From the NCBI GenBank assembly GCA_009469585.1, contig SSXW01000011.1, positions 1 to 64,000 on the forward strand: a stretch of 64,000 bases of DNA, read 5' to 3'. Within the stretch, counting starts at the first letter, position 1. Each line of letters opens with the position of its first letter. Shown here in pieces: positions 47,944 through 57,639 of the stretch. A program made the translations under genes and the position numbers. The DNA is from Dechloromonas sp. Dech2017 (GTDB lineage: Bacteria; Pseudomonadota; Gammaproteobacteria; Burkholderiales; Rhodocyclaceae). The notes under the pieces were generated by a model. That model was not told where the DNA came from. It did no database searches and saw nothing but the letters and a program-made list of their open reading frames with translations.

Positions 47944-47969
47944 AAGGGAGCGCTGGCGCTCCCTTTTTC
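47944..47969 (+). terminator. Rho-independent terminator after secF
   Basis: AAGGGAGCG / CGCTCCCTT stem with CTGG loop and a following TTTTTCTT tract, 25 bp after the secF stop. It also ends close to the convergent cytochrome b561 gene. Confidence 0.9.
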
Positions 47970-47980
47970 TTGGCTGGTCC

Positions 47981-48676
47981 TTACCAGTTGGGTGTTTCGA
48001 CAGCTGGCACCGGAGCCGGTTCGGGCAGCCAGGCGCCGCTCGCGCCATAGACGGCGGCGCCGGCGATCAGCACGGCCAGCACGAAGGCCGGCAGGCTGCC
48101 ACCGCGGGCCGACTCGCCAGCGGCCTCGGCCTGGCTCTTCCAGCCGGTGACCATCGGCTTGAGCAGTTTCTTTTTCCGGAAATGGCCGTAGAAGGCGATG
48201 GCCGCGATGTGCAGCACGACCAGCGCGATGAGGAGGTTCGAGAGGCGATGGTGCAGGCCGGTCAGCCGATTGCTGAGCGCCTTGTCGACCAGGTCGAAGA
48301 GCGGGCCGACGTAGGTGATGTCGTCGTTGGCGAAGAGCCCGGTGAGCACTTGCGCGGTCAACAGCAAAATCAGCGCAAAAACGGAAAGCGCGCCGAGTGG
48401 GTTATGCCCTTCGCCGCGCCAGCGGCCGGCCAGGTAGGCCTTGACCCGGGCCGGCGTCGGGAAGAAATGCGCGAAGCGGGCATAGGTCGAGCCGGCAAAA
48501 CCCCAGACCAGGCGGAAGACAACGAGGCCGACGATGGCCAGGCCAAAGCGGCCGTGCCATTCGATCAGACCGCCGCCCAACTGGCCGGTGATTACCGCGC
48601 CGAGCAGGGCCGCTACCAGCAGCCAGTGGAAAAGGCGGGTCGGCAGATCCCACACCAGAATGCGTTTGTCGCTCAT
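47981..48676 (-). CDS. Cytochrome b561-family membrane protein
   Basis: A 231-residue di-heme b membrane protein of the Ni,Fe-hydrogenase cytochrome-b/b561 type: VWDLPTRLFHWLLVAALLG, EWHGRFGLAIVGLVVFRLVWGF, GLHHRLSNLLIALVVLHIAAIAFY. The histidines in these helices are the likely heme ligands. An extra C-terminal helix and a Pro-rich tail follow. It lies after a cytochrome c' gene on the same strand; such pairs are common and suggest electron flow from quinol to c'. Confidence 0.85.
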   Translation of the reverse strand: MSDKRILVWDLPTRLFHWLLVAALLGAVITGQLGGGLIEWHGRFGLAIVGLVVFRLVWGFAGSTYARFAHFFPTPARVKAYLAGRWRGEGHNPLGALSVFALILLLTAQVLTGLFANDDITYVGPLFDLVDKALSNRLTGLHHRLSNLLIALVVLHIAAIAFYGHFRKKKLLKPMVTGWKSQAEAAGESARGGSLPAFVLAVLIAGAAVYGASGAWLPEPAPVPAVETPNW

Positions 48677-48696
48677 TTCGCTGTCCTCAACCAGAT

Positions 48697-48719
48697 AAAA
48701 AGGCGCCCTTAGGCGCCTC
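48697..48719 (-). terminator. Terminator between cytochrome c' and cytochrome b561 genes
   Basis: On the minus strand AGGCGCC-TAAG-GGCGCCT is followed by TTTTTA. It lies 30 bp after the cytochrome c' stop and 20 bp before the b561 start, so c' may be made in excess of b561. Confidence 0.85.
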
Positions 48720-48749
48720 GCAGTCTATGCGCGTCAGATGAAAGACGGC

Positions 48750-49211
48750 TTAATTCTTGATCTTGAAATCGTCGTGGCAGCCCTTGCAGGTGCCGCCCAG
48801 CTTGCCGAGCTGGCTGCCGATGGCCGCGGCGTCGCCGCTCGCCGCCACCTTGGCCATTTCGTTGGCTTCCTTGTTGAAGGCCATGGCCGCCTTGCCGAGC
48901 TTTTCCTTTTCGGTCCACATTTCCGGCTTGGCGCGGGTCTTTTCCCAGCCGGTACCCTTGTCGGTGCCGGGCAGGTAGAGGGCGCCCATGCCGGAATTGG
49001 CGATGGCCTGGATGGCGTTGGCCGCCTTGACGACCTCATCCTTGTTGAAGTTGCCGCCTTCGACGTTGGTCTTGATGCGACCCATGTTCCAGGCCATGAA
49101 GCCGTAGCCGGACTGGCGATATTTGATGGCTTCTTCCGGCTTGACCTCGGCGACGGCGGTGCCGGCGACCAGGGAGGTGGCGAGGAGGGCAAGCAGCAGG
49201 GCTGATTTCAT
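48750..49211 (-). CDS. Cytochrome c' (class II)
   Basis: A 153-residue exported four-helix-bundle cytochrome. Signal peptide MKSALLLALLATSLVAGTAVA; mature start EVKPEEAIKYRQSGYGFMAWNMGRI; C-terminal heme motif C142-KG-C145-H146-DDFK typical of cytochrome c'. The class binds nitric oxide and can protect denitrifiers from it, which fits a nirS genome. Upstream (49212-49308) no FNR box is seen. Confidence 0.93.
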   Translation of the reverse strand: MKSALLLALLATSLVAGTAVAEVKPEEAIKYRQSGYGFMAWNMGRIKTNVEGGNFNKDEVVKAANAIQAIANSGMGALYLPGTDKGTGWEKTRAKPEMWTEKEKLGKAAMAFNKEANEMAKVAASGDAAAIGSQLGKLGGTCKGCHDDFKIKN

Positions 49212-49308
49212 GCGATTTTCTCCGTGGGGTTGGTTGGCATGCGCATTCTACCGATGCATCATGACAGCCTATGTAACCTGGATCACACAGCGATGCCCGC
49301 CACCCCGC

Positions 49309-49626
49309 CTAGACCGCGAAAAGGTGCTTGACGCGCAAGGCCGGCTGGCCGCTCGCTATGGCCAGCAGGCGGGCGATGTTGGGGTGCTTGCCGGGATTGG
49401 CCCGCTCGTCCTCGGTGTGTTCGGCGAAGATTTCCAGGCCCTTCCTCGCCGCCTCGACGGTGATCGAGCCGTAGGTCTGCGCCAGGTGGTTGTAGACGGC
49501 CAGCGAACCCTGGCTACCCGCCTTGTTCTCGATGGCGGCGACGACATTGCCGTCGGCGTCGAGCAGGTTGATGGCGGCCAGGTGGGAAATCCCCGGCAGT
49601 TTTTTCAGGTTTTCGGCGAAAGACAT
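49309..49626 (-). CDS. DUF2322 family protein
   Basis: A 105-residue soluble protein beginning MSFAENLKKLPGISHLAAINLLDADGNVVAAIENKAGSQGSLAVYNHLAQTYG and containing AEHTEDERANPGKHPNIARLL. I recognise this as the DUF2322 family of Beta- and Gammaproteobacteria, whose role is unknown. The ATG at 49626 overlaps the stop of the zinc-ribbon gene by one base (TAATG). Confidence 0.85.
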   Translation of the reverse strand: MSFAENLKKLPGISHLAAINLLDADGNVVAAIENKAGSQGSLAVYNHLAQTYGSITVEAARKGLEIFAEHTEDERANPGKHPNIARLLAIASGQPALRVKHLFAV

Positions 49627-49900
49627 TACTTCCATTCCCTTTTTGCTTTGACCAGGCCAAGGATCAGGCCGGTGGTGAAGGTGCCGATCGGCACGGTGAG
49701 GACGATGGCCTTGATGCCGCGCTCGAGGTCGTAGAAGGCGAGCAGCACGGTGACCAGCACGAGGCCGACGGCCAGCCCGATGGCGCCGCCCTTGAGGCCG
49801 CCGTTGATCACCTCGCGGTCGGTCGTCTTGGTATCGCCGGCGCAGTTCGGGCAATAGATGGCATCGGCCGGCGCCTCCTGGCCGCACTTGGCGCAGCGCA

Positions 49901-49901
<1 letters not shown>
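49626..49901 (-). CDS. Zinc-ribbon membrane protein
   Basis: A 91-residue protein. An N-terminal zinc ribbon MRCAKCGQEAPADAIYCPNC (C3, C6, C17, C20) is followed by two hydrophobic helices (AIGLAVGLVLVTVLLAFYDL; AIVLTVPIGTFTTGLILGLV). Function unknown. It is coupled to purB (TGATG) and to the DUF2322 gene downstream, forming a three-gene unit. The ATG at 49901 is preferred over 49946, which would lie inside purB. Confidence 0.75.
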
Positions 49902-51298
<1,397 letters not shown>

Positions 51299-51363
51299 TT
51301 ACCCGCCTGACCAAGGGCAGCGCCATACGCTATAATTTGACTCCCCAAATCAAAGAGCATGCG

Positions 51364-51972
51364 ATGAAGCTGATCGGCTCCCATACCAGCCCCTACGTGC
51401 GCAAAGTACGCATCGTCCTGGCCGAAAAAAAGATCGAGTACGATTTCGTCATCGACTCCCCGTGGCTGGCCGACAGCAAGGTGCCCGACGTCAATCCGCT
51501 CGGCAAGATTCCCGTGCTGCTGCTCGACGACGAAACGCCGCTCTTCGATTCGCGCGTCATCGTCGAATACATCGATAACGTGACGCCCAACAACAAATTG
51601 TTCCCCGCCCCCAATCGCGAACGCACCGAGGTCAAGCGCTGGGAAGCCCTGGCCGACGGCCTGTGCGATGCGGCAGTGGCCGCCCTGCTCGAAGGCAAGC
51701 GCCCAGCCGGTGAACAAAGCGCCGACTGGATCGCCCGCCAGAAAGGCAAGATCGGCCGCAGCCTGGCCTTCATGTCGGAATCGCTGGGCGACAAGCCCTT
51801 CTGCATGGGCACCCACATCGCCATGGCCGACATCGCGCTCGGCACGGCCCTCGGCTACCTGGCCTTCCGCTTTCCGGGAATTGACTGGCGAGCAGATCAC
51901 CCCAACCTGGCCAGGCTGTACGACAAGCTGATGCAGCGCCCGTCCTTCGCCGAAACTGCCCCCCGGGACTGA
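51364..51972 (+). CDS. Glutathione S-transferase family protein
   Basis: A 202-residue two-domain protein. The thioredoxin-like N-domain reads MKLIGSHTSPYVRKVRIVLAEKK ... NPLGKIPVLLLDDETPLFDSRVIVEYID, with the cis-Pro VPVL-type and DSRVI glutathione-binding segments. The C-domain is all-helical. The SPYVRK motif suggests a Ser/Tyr-type bacterial GST. Substrate unknown. Confidence 0.9.
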   Translation: MKLIGSHTSPYVRKVRIVLAEKKIEYDFVIDSPWLADSKVPDVNPLGKIPVLLLDDETPLFDSRVIVEYIDNVTPNNKLFPAPNRERTEVKRWEALADGLCDAAVAALLEGKRPAGEQSADWIARQKGKIGRSLAFMSESLGDKPFCMGTHIAMADIALGTALGYLAFRFPGIDWRADHPNLARLYDKLMQRPSFAETAPRD

Positions 51973-51991
51973 TCGACCAGGGTATTGCGAG

Positions 51992-52018
51992 AAAAATGGC
52001 GCCATGAGCACCATTTTT
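51992..52018 (+). terminator. Probable terminator after the GST gene
   Basis: AAAAATGG (51992-51999) pairs with CCATTTTT (52011-52018), leading into a T-run, 20 bp after the stop. The stem is A/T-rich with an imperfect interior, so strength is uncertain. Confidence 0.55.
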
Positions 52019-52107
52019 GCTTCCCGGCCAGGGAACAGCCGCCCAGTTCCCCTGTCGAACCGGTTGAATTTTGTTCAACAAAGCATGCTGGAACAGGGGG
52101 GAATCCA

Positions 52108-52692
52108 ATGACCAGGGAACAACTCGACTATTCGCTGTCGGTAGCGCTCGGCGAGCGCGACCAGGGAACCCGAAAACACTGTGAGCGGGTCATCCGGTTG
52201 TCGATGGCGCTCGGCGAACACATCGCGCTGACCGAGCAGGAACTGGCGCGGCTGATGATGGGCGCCCGCCTGCACGACATCGGGAAAATCGGCATTCCCG
52301 ACCGCGTGCTGAGCAAGCCGGCCTCCTTCGAAGCCGACGAGTGGGAGTGCATGAAGCAGCACCCGTTGATCGGCGAACGCATCGTCCAGTCGATGGGTGG
52401 CGAACATGCCGAGGCGGTAGCCGACATCGTCCGCCACCATCATGAGCGCTTCGACGGATCAGGTTATCCGGACGGCTTGAGCGGCAGCGACATCCCGCTG
52501 CTGTCGCGCATCATCTCGCTCACCGACTGCTACGACGCAATGGCCGAACCGCGCCCCTACCACAAGGCGCGCAGCCATCAGGCGGTGATGGACATCCTGT
52601 CCAGCGAAAGCGGCGTCAAGCACGACCCCGACCTGCTCCACGCCTTCAGCGCCCTGATCGAGGCCCCGGACAGCCAGTCGCTGATCAACTGA
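52108..52692 (+). CDS. HD-GYP domain protein (c-di-GMP phosphodiesterase)
   Basis: A 194-residue protein that is almost only an HD-GYP domain. It has HDIGKIGIPDRVL (H56-D57 metal ligands), IVRHHHERFDGSGYPDGL (HHxxxxGxGYP block, 110-121) and SRIISLTDCYDAMAEPRPY. Such enzymes cleave c-di-GMP to GMP or pGpG. No sensory domain is attached. AGGGGGGAA precedes the ATG at 52108. Confidence 0.9.
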   Translation: MTREQLDYSLSVALGERDQGTRKHCERVIRLSMALGEHIALTEQELARLMMGARLHDIGKIGIPDRVLSKPASFEADEWECMKQHPLIGERIVQSMGGEHAEAVADIVRHHHERFDGSGYPDGLSGSDIPLLSRIISLTDCYDAMAEPRPYHKARSHQAVMDILSSESGVKHDPDLLHAFSALIEAPDSQSLIN

Positions 52693-52704
52693 GCGGCGAC
52701 ACCC

Positions 52705-53802
52705 TCAGCTGATCACCCCGCCGCCCAGGCACACCCGGCTTTCATAGACGACCACCGACTGGCCGGGGGTCAGCGCCCACTGCGGCTCGGCGAAGTTGAT
52801 CGAACACTGCTCCCCGTCCACCGAGGCCACTTCGCACGGCTGGTCGGCGGTCCGGTAACGCGGCTTGGCGGTGTACACCCAGTGGGTGTGCGGCGCCCGG
52901 CCGGAAATCCAGGACAACTGCTCGGCGACCAGCGAATTCTTGAGCAGGGCCGGATGGTCGTGCCCCTGCACGACGTACAGCACGTTCCTCTCCATGTCCT
53001 TGCCGGCGACAAACCAGGCCTCGTGGTCGCCGCCGCCCGGCCGCCCCTTTTCCTTGAGGCCGCCGATGTGCAGGCCCTTGCGCTGGCCAAGGGTGTGGTA
53101 CATCAGGCCGTCGTGCTCGCCGAGCACCTTGCCGTCGTCGAGCCGGCGGATTTCGCCCATGCTCGGCGGCAGGTAGCGCGCCAGGAATTCCTTGAACGGC
53201 CGCTCGCCGATGAAGCAGATGCCGGTCGAGTCCTTCTTGGCGGCGACGTGCAGGCCCTCGGCCTCGGCGATCTTCCTGACCTCGCGCTTGTAGATGTCGG
53301 CCAGCGGGAACAGCGTCTTCGACAGCTGCGCCTGGTTCAGCCGATAGAGAAAATAGCTCTGGTCCTTGGTGCCGTCCTCGGCCTTGAGCAACTGGTACTT
53401 GCCGTCGAACTCGCGCACCCCGGCATAGTGCCCGGTAGCGATCTTGTCGGCGCCCATCTGCAGGGCATGGTCGAGGAAGGCCTTGAACTTGATCTCGGCG
53501 TTGCACAGGATGTCCGGATTCGGCGTCCGCCCGGCCTGGTATTCGCGCAGGAACTCGGCGAAGACCCGCTCGCGGTATTCGGCGGCGAAATTGACCACCT
53601 CGACATCGATGCCGATCTTGTCGGCGACGCTCATCACGTCAATCAGGTCCTGGCGCGACGAGCAGTATTCCTCGGTATCGTCGTCCTCCCAGTTCTTCAT
53701 GAACAAGCCGATGACGTTCCAGCCCTGGCGCTTGAGCAGCAGCGCCGCCACCGAGGAATCAACGCCGCCGGACAAGCCGACGACCACGGTTTTCTTAGAC
53801 AT
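52705..53802 (-). CDS. mnmA: tRNA-specific 2-thiouridylase MnmA
   Basis: A 365-residue PP-loop ATPase that thiolates U34 of tRNAs for Lys, Glu and Gln. Motif SGGVDSS (11-17). Catalytic cysteines C100 (NPDILCN) and C196 ([10 protein letters not shown]) are both present. Also [16 protein letters not shown] and [11 protein letters not shown]. It overlaps the upstream hypothetical gene by 8 bp on the same strand. Confidence 0.95.
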   Translation of the reverse strand: MSKKTVVVGLSGGVDSSVAALLLKRQGWNVIGLFMKNWEDDDTEEYCSSRQDLIDVMSVADKIGIDVEVVNFAAEYRERVFAEFLREYQAGRTPNPDILCNAEIKFKAFLDHALQMGADKIATGHYAGVREFDGKYQLLKAEDGTKDQSYFLYRLNQAQLSKTLFPLADIYKREVRKIAEAEGLHVAAKKDSTGICFIGERPFKEFLARYLPPSMGEIRRLDDGKVLGEHDGLMYHTLGQRKGLHIGGLKEKGRPGGGDHEAWFVAGKDMERNVLYVVQGHDHPALLKNSLVAEQLSWISGRAPHTHWVYTAKPRYRTADQPCEVASVDGEQCSINFAEPQWALTPGQSVVVYESRVCLGGGVIS

Positions 53803-54355
53803 CGGGCCCAGCCCCTTTCTTCCATTCTTCCAGCGGCAGGATCACCGCCGGCTGTCCATTATCCACAAACCAGCTGTCGACGACGAAGCGCGCCGCCTCG
53901 GGCGTGCCGTCGCCAACCGCTTCGATCACCGCCGACCAATGCACCATGAAGACCAGCGCGAACTGCCTGATCTCCGGCTCGAGCACGCGGTGCCAGCGCA
54001 ACCAGCCGCGCCGCTCGAGCATTTTCAGCAGGCGGGTGGTCGAGGTCGAATGATCGATGCAGTCCATCCGCCCCGAACCGTAGTCGTCGGCCAGGTTGCC
54101 GCCGCGATCGCGGTGGATGACCGACTGCTCGCCGCCCCAGCGATAGAGCAGGCCGACGGCCAGGGCCAGCGAATTTCGCTCGTTTTCGGCGTCGACCGCC
54201 GCCATCATCAAGCGGCGTACGTCACCGAGCTGGCCCTCGCTGTAACGGATGTCGGCCTCGGCCTGGCAACTGTAGCCGTGGCAGATCGCCACCCACTCGT
54301 CGGCCGCCGCCGACCCGGACAGCATGACGAAGAGCGCCGCCAGCCAGCCCCGCAT
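53795..54355 (-). CDS. Conserved hypothetical exported protein
   Basis: A 186-residue protein with a short signal peptide ([18 protein letters not shown]) and conserved-looking blocks ([73 protein letters not shown]). I do not recognise a named family. The Asp-Cys-Ile-Asp-His cluster looks like a possible active or metal site. It sits between nudJ-like and mnmA genes with overlaps on both sides. Confidence 0.65.
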   Translation of the reverse strand: MRGWLAALFVMLSGSAAADEWVAICHGYSCQAEADIRYSEGQLGDVRRLMMAAVDAENERNSLALAVGLLYRWGGEQSVIHRDRGGNLADDYGSGRMDCIDHSTSTTRLLKMLERRGWLRWHRVLEPEIRQFALVFMVHWSAVIEAVGDGTPEAARFVVDSWFVDNGQPAVILPLEEWKKGAGPDV

Positions 54356-54801
54356 CAGCCGTAATGCACCAGCAGGTCGAGGGGCGCGGCGCGGCCGGCC
54401 AGGCTGTCCTCGATGCAGCGCAGGATCAGCGGGCTGCGATGCCGGGCCTGCGTCGCCCGGATTTCGTCGAGGCTCAGCCAGCGGGCGCCGACGATGCCTT
54501 CGTCCAACCGGCGATCAGCCTCCCAGCCGCGCAGTTCGCCGCCGAAGGCGAAGCGCAGGTAGGTCAGTTCCTTGCTCGGGTGGCGCCACTGGTAGATGCC
54601 GACCATGTGCGTCGGCCGGAAGTGGTAGGCGGTTTCCTCCAGCGTTTGGCGAACCACCGCCTGGACCAGCGATTCGCCCTGCTCGAGGTGGCCGGCCGGC
54701 TGGTTGAAGGCCAGCCCGGCCTCGGTTTCTTCCTCGACAAGCAGGAACTTTCCATCGCGGCAGACGACCGCGGCCACCGTCACATTCGGTTTCCAGACCA
54801 T
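54355..54801 (-). CDS. Nudix hydrolase, NudJ-like
   Basis: A 148-residue Nudix protein starting MVWKPNVTVAAVVCRDGKFLLVEEE and continuing FNQPAGHLEQGESLVQAVVRQTLEETAYHF. This aligns with NudJ (thiamine-pyrophosphate and nucleoside-di/triphosphate phosphatase). In the Nudix box Gx5Ex7REUxEExGU the first Glu after Arg is Gln (RQTLEE) and the Gly is Ala. The two metal-binding Glu of EE remain, so activity is likely but may be altered. Its stop overlaps the following gene's start (54355). Confidence 0.85.
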   Translation of the reverse strand: MVWKPNVTVAAVVCRDGKFLLVEEETEAGLAFNQPAGHLEQGESLVQAVVRQTLEETAYHFRPTHMVGIYQWRHPSKELTYLRFAFGGELRGWEADRRLDEGIVGARWLSLDEIRATQARHRSPLILRCIEDSLAGRAAPLDLLVHYG

Positions 54802-54891
54802 GCACAGGCCCTATCGGCAAAAGCGCTATTTTACCCGCTGATTTCAGCTAGAATTATGGGCTTTTACACGGCGCAACACGGAGAATCGAAC

Positions 54892-55812
54892 ATGTCCATG
54901 TCGGATCGCGACGGCTTCATTTGGCAGGATGGCAAACTCGTGCCCTGGCGCGAAGCCACCACCCACGTCCTCACCCATTCGCTGCACTACGGCATGGGCG
55001 TCTTCGAGGGCGTCCGGGCCTACAAGACCGAGCGCGGCACGGCGATCTTCCGCTTGAAGGAGCACACCGAGCGCCTGTTCCGTTCGGCCCACATCTTCCA
55101 GATGGCCATGCCCTACAGCGCCGAGGAACTGAACGAGGCGCAGAAGGAAGTCATCCGCGCCAACCAGCTCGAATCCGGCTACCTGCGTCCGCTCGCCTTC
55201 TTCGGCTCGGAGAAGATGGGCGTCTCGCCCAAGGGCGCCAAGGTGCACGTCATCATCGCCGCCTGGCCGTGGGGCGCCTACCTCGGCGAGGAAGGCATGC
55301 AGCGCGGCATCCGCATCAAGACCTCGTCCTACACCCGCCACCATGTGAACATCACCATGGTCCGTGCCAAGGCCTCGGGCAACTACATGAATTCCATCCT
55401 CGCCAACAACGAGGCGACCTCCGACGGCTACGACGAGGCCCTGCTCCTCGATCCGGAAGGCTACGTCTGCGAGGGCGCCGGCGAGAACATCTTCATCGTC
55501 CGCAACGGCAAGCTGTACACGCCGGATCTCACCGCCTGCCTGGAAGGCATCACCCGCGCCACCGTCATCCAGCTGGCCGGCGAGATGGGCATCGAGGTCA
55601 TCGAGAAGCGCATCACCCGCGACGAGGTCTATTGCGCCGACGAAGCCTTCTTCACCGGCACCGCCGCCGAAGTGACGCCGATCCGCGAGCTCGACAACCG
55701 GCAGATCGGCGCCGGCCACCGCGGCCCGGTGACCAAGGCCCTGCAGGAAAAGTACTTCGACGTGGTCTATGGCCGCTCCACTGCCCACGCCGACTGGCTG
55801 GCTCCCGTCTAA
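54892..55812 (+). CDS. ilvE: Branched-chain amino acid aminotransferase
   Basis: A 306-residue fold-type IV PLP enzyme for the last step of Leu, Ile and Val synthesis. Conserved: HSLHYGMGVFEGVRAY, SGYLRPLAFFGSEKMG, catalytic K160 in MVRAKASGNYMNSILANNEA, DEALLLDPEGYVCEGAGENIF, and DEAFFTGTAAEVTPIRELD. GGAG precedes the ATG at 54892. Confidence 0.95.
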   Translation: MSMSDRDGFIWQDGKLVPWREATTHVLTHSLHYGMGVFEGVRAYKTERGTAIFRLKEHTERLFRSAHIFQMAMPYSAEELNEAQKEVIRANQLESGYLRPLAFFGSEKMGVSPKGAKVHVIIAAWPWGAYLGEEGMQRGIRIKTSSYTRHHVNITMVRAKASGNYMNSILANNEATSDGYDEALLLDPEGYVCEGAGENIFIVRNGKLYTPDLTACLEGITRATVIQLAGEMGIEVIEKRITRDEVYCADEAFFTGTAAEVTPIRELDNRQIGAGHRGPVTKALQEKYFDVVYGRSTAHADWLAPV

Positions 55813-55827
55813 CCCAGGAAAATCATC

Positions 55828-56016
55828 ATGTCCGACAACAAGACCGTTGAAGTTACCGCCCACGACCTGCCGCTGCACTGCCCGACGCCCAATTCGCCGC
55901 TGTGGAGCCAGCATCCGCGCGTCTTCCTCGACGTCGTGAAGACCGGCGAAGTGACCTGCCCCTACTGCAGCGCCAAGTACGTGTTCACCGGCGAAGCGCC
56001 CAAGGGGCATCACTGA
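55828..56016 (+). CDS. zf-CHCC zinc-finger protein
   Basis: A 62-residue protein with the CHCC zinc finger (LHCPTPNSPLWSQHPRVFLDV ... GEVTCPYCSAKYVF), similar to the NDUFS6-type domain. Small stand-alone versions are often encoded next to ilvE and LPS genes in Betaproteobacteria. It follows ilvE by 15 bp. Function unknown. Confidence 0.88.
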   Translation: MSDNKTVEVTAHDLPLHCPTPNSPLWSQHPRVFLDVVKTGEVTCPYCSAKYVFTGEAPKGHH

Positions 56017-56104
56017 GTTGCCTAGCTTGGTTGCCTGGTTGCCTAGCTATTAGGATCGAGTAAAGGCCAGGCCTCGGCGCCTCGACCGCTCGATCCTAGG
56101 CAAC
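56017..56104. repeat. Direct and inverted repeat cluster between zf-CHCC gene and waaF
   Basis: Three near copies of GTTGCCTAG lie at 56017, 56030 and 56038. The last, plus TAGGATCGAG (56051-56060), is mirrored by CTCGATCCTA (56089-56098) and CTAGGCAAC (56096-56104), giving a long interrupted stem with a ~28-base G/C-rich interior. Another CTCGACCCTA follows at 56105. It could be a terminator-like structure or an extragenic palindromic repeat family. Confidence 0.5.
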
Positions 56105-56125
56105 TCGACCCTAACAGCTAACAGA

Positions 56126-57136
56126 ATGAAAGCTCTGATCGTCGCCCCCTCCTGGATCGGCGACACCATCATGGCGCAGCCGCTCTTTGCCCGGCTGCAC
56201 GCCAGGCATCCCGGCCTGCAGCTGGATGCCCTGGCGCCGCGCTGGGTGGCGCCGGTGCTGCAACGCATGGCCGAGATCTCGGACGTCGTCGACAGCCCCT
56301 TCGGGCATGGCCAGGTGTCGCTCAAGGCGCGCTGGCGGCTGGCCCGCCAGCTGGCGGCGCGGCGCTACGACGCCGTCTATGTCCTGCCCAATTCGCTGAA
56401 ATCGGCGCTGGTCCCTTTCCTGGCCGGCATTCCCAAGCGCGTCGGCTTCACCGGCGAGTCGCGCTACGGCCTGATCAACGTCCGCCATCGCCTGAACAAG
56501 CAGGCGCTACCGCTGATGGTCGAGCGCTTCGCCCAACTGGCCGAGCCTCCGGGAAAAACACTGGAAAATTCCGTTTTTCGGCCAAAAATCCGGTCGACCG
56601 CAGCGGAGCAGCAACAGACCCTGGCCGAACTGGGCATCGAACGCCCGACCCGCCTCGTCGCCTTCTGCCCGGGCGCCGAATACGGCCCGGCCAAGCGCTG
56701 GCCGGCCGCCCACTTCGCCCGGCTGGCACGTAGCCTGGCGGCAGACGGCTACGCCATCTGGCTGTTCGGCTCGCCCAAGGACCACGCCGTCGCCGAGGAA
56801 ATCGCCGGCCTCGCTCCCGGCCTCTGCCGCAACCTGTGCGGCACGACTTCGCTGGCCCAGGCCGTCGACCTGCTGGCCCTGGCCGACCTCGTCGTCTGCA
56901 ACGACTCCGGCCTGATGCACGTCGCCGCCGCGCTGCAGCGGCCCATCGTCGCGCTCTACGGCTCGTCGTCGCCCGGCTTCACGCCGCCGCTTTCCGACCA
57001 GGCCGACATCCTCAGCCTGAATCTCGAATGCAGCCCGTGCTTCAAGCGGGAATGCCCGCTTGGCCACCTCGACTGCCTGAACAAACTGTCGCCCGACCAG
57101 GTGCTCGCCGCCTGCCGGGCCAGGATAGCCCGATGA
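56126..57136 (+). CDS. waaF: Lipopolysaccharide heptosyltransferase II
   Basis: A 336-residue GT-B glycosyltransferase adding the second heptose to the LPS inner core. Recognisable: VAPSWIGDTIMAQPLFARLH, VLPNSLKSALVPFLAGIPKRVGFTGESRYGLIN, FCPGAEYGPAKRWPAAHFA, CNDSGLMHVAAALQRPIVALYGSSSPGFTPPL and CSPCFKRECPLGHLDCL. The segment NSVFRPKIRSTAAEQQ (about 150-165) is encoded by a dispersed-repeat copy and looks like an in-frame insertion in a loop between the two domains. Its stop overlaps the next gene by four bases. Confidence 0.93.
   Translation: MKALIVAPSWIGDTIMAQPLFARLHARHPGLQLDALAPRWVAPVLQRMAEISDVVDSPFGHGQVSLKARWRLARQLAARRYDAVYVLPNSLKSALVPFLAGIPKRVGFTGESRYGLINVRHRLNKQALPLMVERFAQLAEPPGKTLENSVFRPKIRSTAAEQQQTLAELGIERPTRLVAFCPGAEYGPAKRWPAAHFARLARSLAADGYAIWLFGSPKDHAVAEEIAGLAPGLCRNLCGTTSLAQAVDLLALADLVVCNDSGLMHVAAALQRPIVALYGSSSPGFTPPLSDQADILSLNLECSPCFKRECPLGHLDCLNKLSPDQVLAACRARIAR
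56563..56603 (-). repeat. Dispersed CTGCGGTC element inside waaF
   Basis: Minus strand CTGCGGTCGACCGGATTTTT followed by GGCCGAAAAACGGAATTTTCC (41 bp). Head and full arm match the intergenic copies although the sequence is translated on the other strand as part of WaaF. Confidence 0.55.
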
Positions 57137-57567
57137 GCGCGCCGACCCACTACGCCTCGCCTGACCAGGTCGAGGAAGCCTTCTACGAAGCCGTCGCCCG
57201 CGGCGATGCCGACCTGCTGATGCTGGTCTGGGCCGAGGACGAGGAAACCCTGTGCGTGCATCCGACCGGCGTCCGCCTGCTCGGCGACATCCCGATCCGC
57301 GAGAGCTGGCGCAGCATCTTCGGCAACGCCAGCCTGCGCGTCCAGGCCGAACCGGTGGCCCACTGGAACGGCACGGTGATGGCCATCCACCACCTGACCG
57401 AACTGCTCTTCGTCGGCGACGACCCCAGCCCGCACGGCCCGCTGCACGTCACCCACGTCTATGTGCGCGGCGCCCACGGCTGGCGCCTGGTCAGCCGCCA
57501 CGCCTCGGCGGCCGACGACGGCCACCAGGCGATGGCCGAAGCCAGCCGCCAGCACACGCTGCACTGA
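57133..57567 (+). CDS. SnoaL/NTF2-like protein
   Basis: A 144-residue protein of the nuclear transport factor 2/SnoaL fold: SPDQVEEAFYEAVARGDADLLMLVWAEDEETLCVHPTGVRLLGDIPIRESWRSIF, then ITEL-type HHLTELLFVGDD and THVYVRGAHGWRLVSRHASAA. Members are small enzymes or binding proteins; no specific role can be read. The ATG at 57133 overlaps the waaF stop. Confidence 0.85.
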   Translation: MSAPTHYASPDQVEEAFYEAVARGDADLLMLVWAEDEETLCVHPTGVRLLGDIPIRESWRSIFGNASLRVQAEPVAHWNGTVMAIHHLTELLFVGDDPSPHGPLHVTHVYVRGAHGWRLVSRHASAADDGHQAMAEASRQHTLH

Positions 57568-57639
57568 GCGTTGCCGACCCGCCCCCCGACCTCCGCCACC
57601 GCGGCCCCAACCCTCTCCTCCCGGCCCGGCCTGGCCCGG

